A program made the position numbers and the translations under genes. A DNA stretch of 64,000 nt from Streptomyces sp. NBC_01016 (GTDB lineage Bacteria; Actinomycetota; Actinomycetes; Streptomycetales; Streptomycetaceae), in contig NZ_JAPEOQ010000001.1 of the NCBI RefSeq assembly GCF_026341035.1, forward strand, positions 1,612,001-1,676,000. The letters run 5' to 3'. This document shows positions 44,924 to 53,263 of this stretch, in pieces. The notes beneath the pieces are model-generated. The model was not told where the DNA came from. It did no database searches and was given only the letters and a program-made list of their open reading frames with translations. The stretch's first letter is position 1, and each line of letters begins with the position of its first letter.

Positions 44924-46008
44924 CTCTCGCCGCCGCAGTCAACGAGAACCTGGCTCACACCAGTAACGTCCTCATCTACTCGTCGATGGCCGTCTATCTG
45001 CTCGCGTTCTTCGCGAACATGGCCGAGTGGATCTTCGGTAGCCGCAGCAAGGTCGGCCGAACCGCCGCCGCGCTGACCGGCACGGCCGAGGAGAAGGCGG
45101 CGGCCGCCGCGCCGGCCGTCACGGTCAACAAGAAGGGCGGCACCGCCGTCCTCGACCGGCCGAAGGTCGTGACCCGAGCGGCGGCCGGCGCGCGTGACGT
45201 GCCGGACGGCCCCGGCGCCGCCGCCGGAGACGAGAAGGGCGACCTGTACGGGCGCATCGCCATCTCCCTCACGGTGCTCGCCTTCGTCATCGAGTTCGGC
45301 GGCGTGCTCACGCGCGCGCTCTCGGTGGAGCGGGCCCCGTGGGGCAACATGTACGAGTTCAGCATCACCTTCTCCACCGTCGCCGTGGCCATCTACCTGG
45401 TCCTGCTGGCGCTGAAGAAGAACGTGCGCTGGCTCGGACTGCCCCTGGTCATCACGGTCCTGCTTGACCTCGGTCTCGCCACCACCGTGCTGTACACGTC
45501 CAGCGACCAGCTGGTGCCGGCGCTGCACTCGTACTGGCTGTACATCCACGTCTCGACGGCGATCTTCTGCGGCGCGGTCTTCTACGTCGGCGCGGTCGGC
45601 ACGATCCTGTACCTCTTCAAGGACTCCTACGAGAACAAGCTGGCGAGCGGCGGCACCCCCGGCCGCTTCGCGACCTCCGTCATGGAGCGGCTGCCCGCCT
45701 CGCAGTCCCTGGACAAGTTCTCCTACCGCGTGAACGCGGCCGTCTTCCCGCTGTGGACGTTCACGATCATCGCGGGCGCCATCTGGGCGGGCGACGCGTG
45801 GGGCCGCTACTGGGGCTGGGACCCCAAGGAGACCTGGTCGTTCATCACCTGGGTCGCCTACGCGGCGTACCTGCACGCCCGCGCGACCGCCGGCTGGAAG
45901 GGCCGCAAGGCCGCCTACCTGGCGCTGATCGCGTTCGGCTGCTGGATCTTCAACTACTACGGCGTGAACATCTTCGTCACAGGCAAGCACTCGTACGCCG
46001 GGGTGTGA
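44920..46008 (+). CDS. ccsB: Cytochrome c biogenesis protein CcsB/ResC (heme handling)
   Basis: 362 residues from GTG 44920. Multiple membrane helices and the tryptophan-rich heme motif WGRYWGWDPKETWSFITWVAYAAYLHARA (WWD domain). AALHSYWLYIHVSTAIFCGAVFY and VERAPWGNMYEFSI carry likely His ligand regions. An N-terminal cytoplasmic stretch (residues about 40-105) is low complexity. Last gene of the operon, with a terminator just downstream. Confidence 0.95.
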   Translation: MTLAAAVNENLAHTSNVLIYSSMAVYLLAFFANMAEWIFGSRSKVGRTAAALTGTAEEKAAAAAPAVTVNKKGGTAVLDRPKVVTRAAAGARDVPDGPGAAAGDEKGDLYGRIAISLTVLAFVIEFGGVLTRALSVERAPWGNMYEFSITFSTVAVAIYLVLLALKKNVRWLGLPLVITVLLDLGLATTVLYTSSDQLVPALHSYWLYIHVSTAIFCGAVFYVGAVGTILYLFKDSYENKLASGGTPGRFATSVMERLPASQSLDKFSYRVNAAVFPLWTFTIIAGAIWAGDAWGRYWGWDPKETWSFITWVAYAAYLHARATAGWKGRKAAYLALIAFGCWIFNYYGVNIFVTGKHSYAGV

Positions 46009-46020
46009 GCCGCATCGCTT

Positions 46021-46056
46021 CGTGAAAGGCCGGTCCTGCGGGGCCGGCCTTTCACG
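46021..46056. terminator. Terminator after ccsB
   Basis: CGTGAAAGGCCGG (46021-46033) pairs with CCGGCCTTTCACG (46044-46056), loop of 10 nt. It separates ccsB from the convergent dioxygenase gene. Confidence 0.93.
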
Positions 46057-46064
46057 TACGCGCG

Positions 46065-47045
46065 TCAGCCCACCGTGATGGCGTCCAGCTTTCCGCGCAG
46101 GTACGCGTGCGAATCCACCGGCTCGTACGCGACGCGGCCCTTCGGGGCGGGGAGTGGTTCGACGGTCGTGCCGGGGTCGCACTCGTAGAAGTAGACGAGC
46201 GACATGAGTTCCTCGGCGGGCGCGTCCGCCGGTGGCGGTAGGACGCGGTGCCGGCCGGAGCGCCAGCGGTCGCCGGTCCAGCGGGCCATCAGATCACCGA
46301 TGTTGATGGTGAAGGCGTCCGGGTCGTACGGGGCGTCCTCCCAGCCCCCGTCATCGGTGAACACCTGGAGGCCGCCCTTCCCGGCCTGCCGGTCGAGGAC
46401 CGTCACCGTGCCGAAGTCGGTGTGCGGGCCGATCCGGAACTGGCCGGGCTCCGGGGCGCCGACGACCTCCGTGCCCGGGTACCAGTTGATGTTGAAGCCC
46501 CAGGTGGGGTGCGCGGTGTGGCGGGTGAAGAAGTCGGCGGGCTCGTCGAGGGCGGCCGCGAGGAGTTCGAGCAGCCGGTCGGAGAGCGTCCGCATCTGCT
46601 CCAGGTACGTCTCCACGAGCGCGCGCAGTTGCGGCGACTCGGCAGGGAAGACGTTCTCGCCCGACCATTCGGCGCGCACCGCCGGGTCGTCGAAGGGCGT
46701 CGCCGTGGCGAAGGACAGCGACTCCTTCAGGTCGGGCGGCGTCTCGGTGCCCTCGGCGTAGCCGTTGGCCTCGGCGCCCGGGCCGAGCCAGCCGCGTCCG
46801 CCGACCTGCACGCTGTACGGCTCCTTCACCGGCGTCGGCATACGGAAGAACCCACGGGCCGCGTCCCGGATCCGGGTGCGCAGCGCCGGGTCGACGCCGT
46901 GCCCGGTGACCAGCAGGAACCCGGCGGTGCGCAGCGCGTCGTCCACGGTGGCGGCGATCGCGGCGCGGGCCTGCGGGTCGCCGGACATCCACGGCAACAG
47001 GTCGATGGTCGGAATGCGCGGCGCGGCGCCGGGGGAAGCGGTCAT
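46065..47045 (-). CDS. Isopenicillin N synthase-like 2-oxoglutarate/Fe(II) dioxygenase
   Basis: 326 residues. N-terminal DIOX_N region IPTIDLLPWMSGDPQARAAIAATVDDALRTAGFLLVTGHGV, and the double-stranded beta helix with the iron triad H-T-D in RIGPHTDFGTVTVL and His in GDRWRSGRHRVLPPP. The RxS 2-OG block is not obvious; Arg in that region is RHRV. These enzymes oxidise small or specialised metabolites; the substrate is unknown. No biosynthetic cluster genes surround it. Confidence 0.88.
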   Translation of the reverse strand: MTASPGAAPRIPTIDLLPWMSGDPQARAAIAATVDDALRTAGFLLVTGHGVDPALRTRIRDAARGFFRMPTPVKEPYSVQVGGRGWLGPGAEANGYAEGTETPPDLKESLSFATATPFDDPAVRAEWSGENVFPAESPQLRALVETYLEQMRTLSDRLLELLAAALDEPADFFTRHTAHPTWGFNINWYPGTEVVGAPEPGQFRIGPHTDFGTVTVLDRQAGKGGLQVFTDDGGWEDAPYDPDAFTINIGDLMARWTGDRWRSGRHRVLPPPADAPAEELMSLVYFYECDPGTTVEPLPAPKGRVAYEPVDSHAYLRGKLDAITVG

Positions 47046-47134
47046 GCGGTCCACTCTCGCGGCGCGGAAACACCGGGGCAACGTGCGGGGCGTACTGTCC
47101 CGGCCGTTCCTACCCCGACGTCGTCGGCTGCGTC

Positions 47135-47262
47135 GTGCGGGCGTTCGCGGTGAGGGGATGCCGGTGACGCCGGAGTTCTCCGTCGCGGACGCGGTGGCGG
47201 GGCACCGGCTGGTGGGTTCGCGTACGAGCACGGGCAAGCTGCTGCTGCGGGTGCTCCCCACC
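47135..47262 (+). pseudogene. Remnant of a quinone oxidoreductase C-terminus
   Basis: Plus-strand translation MPVTPEFSVADAVAGHRLVG then SRTSTGKLLLRV aligns with the C-terminus of the intact oxidoreductase at 48396-49364, which reads PVTAEFPLTEAPEAHLLMG then SRTSTGKLLLRVG. RAFAVRG before it is in another frame, implying a frameshift. No promoter, start or upstream domains remain. DNA identity over the last 30 bp (47224-47253) is 29/30. The fragment lies in inverted orientation to the intact gene. Confidence 0.75.
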
Positions 47263-47404
47263 GGCGTGTGTGAGGAGCGGTATCCGGGCCTGGCGGCGGG
47301 TGGGCCAAAACCAGCTTTGCCCTGGCCCGGGAGGCGGCGGGGGCCGGTCCGGCCAAATCTGGCCCCGGCGACGGGTGAGAGCAAATTGAGCCCCTGCGGC
47401 GGGT

Positions 47405-47467
47405 GGGCAAATCCAGCCCCGCCTTTCGGACGAGAGCCCGCGGGGTCCGGGGCGGAGCCCCGTGGCG
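47405..47467. repeat. Composite repeat, copy 2
   Basis: 63 bp, near-identical to 35062-35123, with CGGGGTCCGGGGCGGAGCCC at its end. Confidence 0.9.
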
Positions 47468-47512
47468 TGGGACGGGGTGGGGGTGGTCGGTGTCGGCGCC
47501 CGGCGCCGGGGT

Positions 47513-47573
47513 GCCGCCTTGCCCACCCTGCCGCCCCAGGCGGCAGATTGCCCAAGGCGGCGGCGGTCGACCG
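47513..47573. repeat. Palindromic repeat element, copy 2
   Basis: Matches 34913-34973 in 60 of 61 positions. Confidence 0.9.
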
Positions 47574-47637
47574 AAACGGGCGGGGAGCTGCTCCAAGCGG
47601 CGTGCGCGGCCCGTGTCGTAGGGGCCGGGCGGGCCGG

Positions 47638-48231
47638 TCAGGGGGCCAGTGAGCGCCAGATCCTCTCCGACAGGACGCGCGCGGCCTGATCGAGGTCGGT
47701 CTCGTGCGTCCCGGCGAGCCAGCCGCGCGCGAGGCCGACGACCGGGCCGAGCACCAAGGCCTCGATGAGCGGCCCGGGCAGCGGGGCGATCGCGCCGGAT
47801 TCGACGTGCTGCCGCATCCACTCGGTGAGCGGCGAGAGCCGGGCCTCCTGCGCGTCGCGCAACTGGCGGGCCTGCGCCATCCCCAGCCGGTCGGCGTACG
47901 AGGAGTGCAACAGGCGGGAGGCGTCGGGGTGTTCGCGGATGAAGCGCAGATACGATTCGACGATCGCCTGGATCCCCGTGCGCGGCGTGCGGGAGCGTTC
48001 GAGGGCCGCGGTGAGTTCGTCGAGGAACCGGCCCAGCCAGCGCAGCAACAGCGCCTGCATCAGCCCGTCGACGCTGCCGAAGTGGTGGTACAGGCTCCCC
48101 GGACTCGCCCCGCCCGTCCGCGTCAGGGAGCTGACGGTGATGCCCTGCTCGCCGGCGTCCGCGTAGACGCGCAGCGCGGCATCGAGGAGGCGGTCGACGG
48201 TTTCCGCGCCGCGCAGTTGCTTGGGGCTCAT
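47638..48231 (-). CDS. TetR family transcriptional regulator
   Basis: 197 residues. HTH: AETVDRLLDAALRVYADAGEQGITVSSLTRTGGASPGSLYHHFGSVDGLMQALL. The C-terminal domain is helical, TetR-like. A perfect 22-bp palindrome ends 44 bp upstream (48275-48296), so it probably represses itself and perhaps other genes. It lies downstream of the quinone oxidoreductase gene on the same strand, which may be its target. Confidence 0.9.
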   Translation of the reverse strand: MSPKQLRGAETVDRLLDAALRVYADAGEQGITVSSLTRTGGASPGSLYHHFGSVDGLMQALLLRWLGRFLDELTAALERSRTPRTGIQAIVESYLRFIREHPDASRLLHSSYADRLGMAQARQLRDAQEARLSPLTEWMRQHVESGAIAPLPGPLIEALVLGPVVGLARGWLAGTHETDLDQAARVLSERIWRSLAP

Positions 48232-48274
48232 GACGACGACCAGCCTAAGGCACCTCCCGGGGCTGTGTTTCTAT

Positions 48275-48296
48275 AGTGAATTTCTAGAAATTCACT
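48275..48296. promoter_or_regulatory. Perfect 22-bp palindrome, probable TetR operator
   Basis: The left arm AGTGAATTTCT is followed directly by its exact complement AGAAATTCACT. It is AT-rich in very GC-rich surroundings, 44 bp upstream of the tetR start and 100 bp after the oxidoreductase stop. Confidence 0.8.
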
Positions 48297-48395
48297 CCAG
48301 TTCAGTAAGGTGCTGAGCCACACTGATCACCCTGGTCGAGGCCGTCGAGCGGCACGGGGGACCGCTCGACGGCCCGGCCTGTGGTGGCGGCTTGA

Positions 48396-49364
48396 TCAGC
48401 CCACCCGCAGCAGCAGCTTGCCCGTGCTGGTGCGGGAACCCATCAGGAGGTGGGCCTCCGGCGCCTCCGTGAGGGGGAATTCCGCTGTCACCGGGAGTTC
48501 GACGCCCGGTACCGCGAAGGCGCGTTCGGCGAGTGATCGCAGTTCGGTGGGGGCGGTCCGGGCGAGGCCGAGGATGGAGAAGCCGGCCACGGAGAGGCCC
48601 GTCGGGTACAGCTCGGGCTGGCCGACCTGCCACGCGGGCGCGGACGACGCGTTGCCGAAGGACACGAGCCGCCCGAACACCGCGAGCGCCTCCCGCGTCT
48701 CCCGGAGCGTCTCGCCGCCCACCGGGTCCAGAGCCAGATCGACCCCGCGCCCGCCCGTCAACTCCCGTACCGCGGCGCCGAATCCATCGGCCAGGACCAC
48801 ATGGTCGTACCCGTACCCCTTCGCGTACGCGGCCTTCGCTTCGCTCGACACGACGCCGATCACCCGCCCCGCGCCCGCCGCCCGCGCCAACTGCCCGGCC
48901 ACCGTGCCGACTCCGCCCGCCGCACCCTGCACGAGAACGGTCTCGCCGGAGCGCAGCCGCCCCACCGAGTGCAGCAGCGCGTACGCCGTCGGCAGCACGG
49001 TCGGCAGCGTCGCGGCCGTGCGCAGCGACAGGCCGTCGGGGAGCGGGAAGGTGGTGACGGCGTCGGCGACGACCACCTCCGCGTAGCCGCCGGAGGTGGT
49101 GAGCGCGGCGACCTCCTGGCCGACCGCGAGCCCCTCGACCCCCGCCCCCAGGGCGCGTACGCGGCCGGAGACCTCCAGGCCGGGGGAGTACGGCAGCGCG
49201 TCCACCCGGTAGCCCTCCGCGCGGGCCTTGAGGTCGGCGAAGTTCACCCCGGCGTACGCGACATCGATGCTCACCCGGCCGGGCCCGGGCTCCGGCACCG
49301 CCACGTCCTCCGCCACCCGCAGGACCTCGGGCCCGCCGTACTCCTCGAACCGCACCGCTCGCAT
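48396..49364 (-). CDS. Zinc-less NADPH:quinone oxidoreductase (MDR family)
   Basis: 322 residues. MRAVRFEEYGGPEVLRVAEDVAVPEPGPGRVSI opens the GroES-like domain; the Rossmann domain has LVQGAAGGVGTVAGQLARAAGA, and ALDPVGGETLRET follows. Members reduce quinones or enones with NADPH. Its 3' end has an inverted, decayed copy at 47135-47262. It is downstream of the cytosine permease gene on the same strand. Confidence 0.92.
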   Translation of the reverse strand: MRAVRFEEYGGPEVLRVAEDVAVPEPGPGRVSIDVAYAGVNFADLKARAEGYRVDALPYSPGLEVSGRVRALGAGVEGLAVGQEVAALTTSGGYAEVVVADAVTTFPLPDGLSLRTAATLPTVLPTAYALLHSVGRLRSGETVLVQGAAGGVGTVAGQLARAAGAGRVIGVVSSEAKAAYAKGYGYDHVVLADGFGAAVRELTGGRGVDLALDPVGGETLRETREALAVFGRLVSFGNASSAPAWQVGQPELYPTGLSVAGFSILGLARTAPTELRSLAERAFAVPGVELPVTAEFPLTEAPEAHLLMGSRTSTGKLLLRVG

Positions 49365-49429
49365 GGCACACGCCTTCCGTCGTCCGAGAAGAACCGACCG
49401 GTGTTCGCCGCTCGACGAACACCAACGGC

Positions 49430-50839
49430 TCAGACTGTACGACGCGCGGCGAACACTCGGCAAGTGGTCGCGTACACCACCGCGCTCACCACGAAGCCGA
49501 CCAGACACGTCACGTCGCCGAGCGAGGGCCAGTGCCGCGCCGCCCACCCCGCGTACTGCTCCTGGTTCGAGAAGAGCGGGACGGAGACCGCGATGCCCGC
49601 CAACAGGGCTGCGAAGCCCGGCCAGTTGGAGAATCCGGGGTTGCCGAGGCGGCCGGCGAGGTCGGCCCCGGGTGCGCGTCGCGAGCGCCACCGCTCCGTG
49701 AGCACCACGCCCAGCCATGGGCCGATCCAGTACGCGATCACCAGCAGGAACGCCTCGTACGCGTGCCCCGCGTCGGAGAGCGAGGACCACGCCGCTGCCG
49801 TGCCCGCGAGACCCGTCAGGACGACCAGCGTGCTGCGGCCGAGCCACCGCGGCAGCCGCAGGCCGATGGAGGTGATCGACATGGAGGACGAGTAGATGTT
49901 GAGGGCGTTCGCCGAGATCGCGCCCAGGATGATCGCCACGAGCACCAAGTGGCCGAGCCAGGACGGGAGATGGCCGGTGAACGCGGCCGTGGGCGTCGCG
50001 TCCGCCGGCGCGGCGATCGTCGCCGACGCCGCGCCGGTCAGTGCCACGACCGAGACGGACAGGAACATGCCGAGCGCCGGGTACAGCACCGTACGGAAGC
50101 GGTTCGCGGTGCGCGGCAGATAGCGCGAGTAGTCCGAAGCGTTCGGGTTCCAGCCCGCCGCGTACCCCCACGCCGAGCTGAACGCGAGCAGGAAGCCGCC
50201 GATGCCGCCCCCGCCACCGGCCGCCGACAGGTCCGCCTCGCCGAACGTCCAGACGCCCGCCACGAGGAAGACGACGGCGAGCACCGGGAACGCGTACCGC
50301 TCGAAGGTGTGCACGAAGTTGTGGCCGATGAAGCCGATGACGATCTCGGCGGCGACGACCACGAGCAGCGAGGGCAGCGGCCGCAGACCGGTCAGCGTGT
50401 TCAGGGCGAACGCGGCGCTCACACTGTTCACGGCGAACCAACCGACGCCCGCCACCAGGGCGTTGACCCCCGCGGGCAGCGCGTTGCCGCGGAAGCCGAA
50501 GGCGAGGCGCCCGATCGCCATCTGCGGCACGCCGAACCGCGGACCGTCCAGCGACAGGATCCCCTGCGTCAGCGCGCCGAGCGCGGTGCCGAGCAGCAGG
50601 GCCGCGGCCGCCTGCCAGAAGCTGAGGCCGAAGAAGAGTACGGAGATCACGCCGATGTAGACCGTCGCGAACTCGATGTTCGGCGAGGCCCAGGTCCACA
50701 GCAGCTGCCGTGGACCGCCGTGCCGTTCGGCGTCGGGGATCGGCTCCGCCCCGGCCGTCTCCACGGCGACGATCTTGTCGCCGTAGGCGGGAGGCGAGGG
50801 GGACGTGCTGGTGGGAGTGGTGCCCGGGGCGGTCGTCAT
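49430..50839 (-). CDS. Cytosine/purine permease (NCS1 family)
   Basis: 469 residues with about 12 membrane segments. TWASPNIEFATVYIGVISVLFFGLSFWQAAAALLLGTALGAL and PRFGVPQMAIGRLAFGFRGNALPAGVNALVAGVGWFAVNS are NCS1 hallmarks, like CodB and its homologues. An N-terminal cytoplasmic tail precedes them. It sits 139 bp downstream of a cytosine deaminase on the same strand, so cytosine uptake is the most likely job. ATG 50839 is chosen; the 12-residue extension upstream is not conserved. Confidence 0.92.
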   Translation of the reverse strand: MTTAPGTTPTSTSPSPPAYGDKIVAVETAGAEPIPDAERHGGPRQLLWTWASPNIEFATVYIGVISVLFFGLSFWQAAAALLLGTALGALTQGILSLDGPRFGVPQMAIGRLAFGFRGNALPAGVNALVAGVGWFAVNSVSAAFALNTLTGLRPLPSLLVVVAAEIVIGFIGHNFVHTFERYAFPVLAVVFLVAGVWTFGEADLSAAGGGGGIGGFLLAFSSAWGYAAGWNPNASDYSRYLPRTANRFRTVLYPALGMFLSVSVVALTGAASATIAAPADATPTAAFTGHLPSWLGHLVLVAIILGAISANALNIYSSSMSITSIGLRLPRWLGRSTLVVLTGLAGTAAAWSSLSDAGHAYEAFLLVIAYWIGPWLGVVLTERWRSRRAPGADLAGRLGNPGFSNWPGFAALLAGIAVSVPLFSNQEQYAGWAARHWPSLGDVTCLVGFVVSAVVYATTCRVFAARRTV

Positions 50840-50978
50840 GCCCCCTGAGTGTCCGGGTGCGGAGCGGTCCCGCACAGGGGCGCACTGTCCGCTTCAGGGG
50901 GCGCGCCGGCGTACAACTTGTACGCGCCCTGCACCGTCACGCGCCTTACGCCGTCACGCGACTTTCACCGGCAACGGC

Positions 50979-51437
50979 TCATTCGCCGATGTCCTCGTTC
51001 CACAGCTGCGGCTTCGCCGCGATGAAGTCCTCCATCATGGCGACGCACTCGGGGTCGTCGAGCAGCACGATCTCGACGCCGTGCTCGGCGAGCCAGTCGT
51101 GCCCGCCGTGGAAGGTGCGCGCCTCACCGACCACCACGCGCGAGATCCCGAACTGCCGCACCAGACCCGAGCAGTACCAGCAGGGGCTGAGCGTGGTCAC
51201 CATCGTGGTGCCCTTGTACGTGCGCTGCCGCCCGGCGTTGCGGAACGCGTCGGTCTCCCCGTGCGAGGACGGGTCGGCGTCCTGTACACGCCGGTTGTGG
51301 CCGCGGCCGAGGAGCTTGCCGTCGGCGGAGTACAGGGCGCCGCCGATCGGGATGCCGCCCTCCGCGAGGCCGGCCCTCGCCTCCTCCACGGCGGTGGCGA
51401 GCCAGGTGCGGGCGAGATCGAGATCCATGGTGCTCAT
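50979..51437 (-). CDS. Cytosine deaminase-like nucleoside deaminase (yeast Fcy1-type)
   Basis: 152 residues. The zinc-dependent deaminase site is SHGETDAFRNAGRQR (His and catalytic Glu) and TTLSPCWYCSGLVRQFGI (PCxxC). The C-terminus KPQLWNEDIGE resembles the yeast cytosine deaminase ending. Converts cytosine to uracil for pyrimidine salvage. Adjacent to an NCS1 permease. Its start overlaps the PLDc-like gene (ATGA). Bacterial CodA is an unrelated amidohydrolase, so this is the less usual solution. Confidence 0.88.
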   Translation of the reverse strand: MSTMDLDLARTWLATAVEEARAGLAEGGIPIGGALYSADGKLLGRGHNRRVQDADPSSHGETDAFRNAGRQRTYKGTTMVTTLSPCWYCSGLVRQFGISRVVVGEARTFHGGHDWLAEHGVEIVLLDDPECVAMMEDFIAAKPQLWNEDIGE

Positions 51438-51715
51438 TCGTCCTTTTTGTCGTCGTCCTTCAGGGACCGCAGGAATTCGGGGTTGTCGTCGGGCGCGACG
51501 AACTTCGTGCTGCCGCCACCCGTGGGGGTGCGGCGCGGCCTGCCCACCACCAGCCAGGCGATCGGTCCGAGCAGGACCTCGCCGAACAGCAGGATGATGA
51601 TGACCCACACCACCTTGGGCAGCTTGCGCACCTCTTTTTCCGGGGTGTTCAGGCAGTCGATGAACGCGTAGATCCAGAGCGCCAGGACCAACAGGAAGGG
51701 CAAGTAGCGCAGCAT
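51434..51715 (-). CDS. Small membrane protein, PLDc N-terminal-like
   Basis: 93 residues: MLRYLPFLLVLALWIYAFIDCLN and VVWVIIILLFGEVLLGPIAWLVVGRPRR are two membrane helices of the PLDc_N family. The tail is cytoplasmic, GGGSTKFVAPDDNPEFLRSLKDDDKKDE. It is first in a likely operon with the cytosine deaminase (4-bp overlap) and is divergent from mqnL. Function unknown. Confidence 0.85.
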   Translation of the reverse strand: MLRYLPFLLVLALWIYAFIDCLNTPEKEVRKLPKVVWVIIILLFGEVLLGPIAWLVVGRPRRTPTGGGSTKFVAPDDNPEFLRSLKDDDKKDE

Positions 51716-51802
51716 GGTGTCGCGATCCCCCAAGGAACGGAACGGGGCGTACTGGGCCCCCGGTGACTCGGCCAGGTTAACGGTTGCCCGATACTGGAAC
51801 GC

Positions 51803-53263
51803 ATGGCTTACGACGATCTTCGCTCCCTGCTCAGGGCTCTGGAGCGCGAGGGCGACCTGAAGCGCATCAAGGCCGAGGTCGACCCGTACTTGGAGGTCGG
51901 TGAGATCGTCGACCGGGTGAACAAGGCCGGCGGCCCCGCCCTCCTCTTCGAGAACGTGAAGGGCGCGTCGATGCCCCTTGCGATGAACGTGTACGGCACC
52001 GACCGGCGCCTGCTCAAGGCGCTCGGCCTCAAGTCGTACGACGACATCAGCGACAAGATCGGCGGCCTGCTGAAGCCGGAGCTGCCGCAGGGCTTCGTCG
52101 GCATCCGCGAGGCGTTCGGCAAGCTCGGCGCGATGACGCACGTACCGCCGAAGAAGGTGAAGTCGGACGCGGCCCCCGTGCAGGAGGTCGTGCTGCAGGG
52201 CGAGGACGTCGACCTCGACAGGCTGCCGGCGCTGTTCACCTGGCCGGAGGACGGCGGCTCCTTCTTCAACCTGGGGCTCACCCACACCAAGGACCCCGAG
52301 ACGGGCATCCGCAACCTCGGGCTCTACCGCCTGCAGCGCCACGACAAGCGCACCATCGGCATGCACTGGCAGATCCACAAGGACAGCCGGAACCACTACC
52401 AGGTGGCCGCCAAGCGGGGCGAGAAGCTGCCCGTCGCCATCGCCTTCGGCTGCCCGCCGGCGGTCACGTACGCGTCGACGGCGCCGCTGCCCGGCGACAT
52501 GGACGAGTACATGCTGGCCGGGTTCATCCAGGGCAAGCGCGTCGAGATGGTCGACTGCAAGACGGTGCCGCTGCAGGTCCCGGCCAACGCCGAGGTCGTC
52601 ATCGAGGGCTGGCTGGAGCCGGGCGAGATGCTCCCGGAGGGCCCCTTCGGGGACCACACCGGCTTCTACACGCCGCAGGAGCCGTTCCCGGCGCTGAAGA
52701 TCGACTGCGTGACGATGCGCAAGCGCCCGCTGATCCAGTCGATCGTGGTCGGCCGCCCGCCGACGGAGGACGGCCCGCTGGGAAGGGCCACGGAACGCTT
52801 CTTCCTCCCCCTCCTCAAGGTGATCGTCCCGGACATCGTGGACTACCACCTGCCGGAGTCCGGCGGCTTCCACAACTGCGCGATCGTCTCGATCGACAAG
52901 AAGTACCCGAAGCACGCCCAGAAGGTCATGTCCGCGATCTGGGGCGCGCACATGATGTCGCTGACGAAGCTCATCGTCGTCGTCGACTCCGATTGCGACG
53001 TCCACGATCTTCATGAAGTCTCGTGGCGCGCGCTCGGGAACACGGACTACGCCCGTGACCTGACCGTGGCCGAGGGGCCGGTCGACCACCTCGACCACGC
53101 CTCGTACCAGCAGTTCTGGGGCGGCAAGGCGGGCATCGACGCGACGAAGAAGTGGCCCGAGGAGGGCTACACGAGGGACGGAGGGTGGCCCGAGATGGTC
53201 GTCTCCGACCCCCGTACGGCGGCCCTCGTGGACCGTCGTTGGAAGGAGTACGGACTCTCGTGA
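51803..53263 (+). CDS. mqnL: UbiD-family menaquinone biosynthesis decarboxylase
   Basis: 486 residues. MAYDDLRSLLRALEREGDLKRIKAEVDPYLEVGEI and ENVKGASMPLAMNVYGT start the UbiD fold. GEMLPEGPFGDHTGFYTP holds the conserved Glu-rich active site used with prenylated FMN, and SDCDVHDLHEVSWRALGN follows. It acts in the futalosine pathway on a carboxylated naphthoquinone precursor. GTGA overlap with mqnP; the UbiX that makes its cofactor is at 54861. Confidence 0.95.
   Translation: MAYDDLRSLLRALEREGDLKRIKAEVDPYLEVGEIVDRVNKAGGPALLFENVKGASMPLAMNVYGTDRRLLKALGLKSYDDISDKIGGLLKPELPQGFVGIREAFGKLGAMTHVPPKKVKSDAAPVQEVVLQGEDVDLDRLPALFTWPEDGGSFFNLGLTHTKDPETGIRNLGLYRLQRHDKRTIGMHWQIHKDSRNHYQVAAKRGEKLPVAIAFGCPPAVTYASTAPLPGDMDEYMLAGFIQGKRVEMVDCKTVPLQVPANAEVVIEGWLEPGEMLPEGPFGDHTGFYTPQEPFPALKIDCVTMRKRPLIQSIVVGRPPTEDGPLGRATERFFLPLLKVIVPDIVDYHLPESGGFHNCAIVSIDKKYPKHAQKVMSAIWGAHMMSLTKLIVVVDSDCDVHDLHEVSWRALGNTDYARDLTVAEGPVDHLDHASYQQFWGGKAGIDATKKWPEEGYTRDGGWPEMVVSDPRTAALVDRRWKEYGLS

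Larger units (their letters stand above)
47046..47637. other. 592-bp region with a gene fragment and two repeat elements
   Basis: It contains a quinone oxidoreductase C-terminal fragment (47135-47262), a run of inverted GGGGCTGGATTTGCCC-like repeats, the composite repeat (47405-47467) and the palindromic element (47513-47573). No intact gene seen. Confidence 0.8.
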
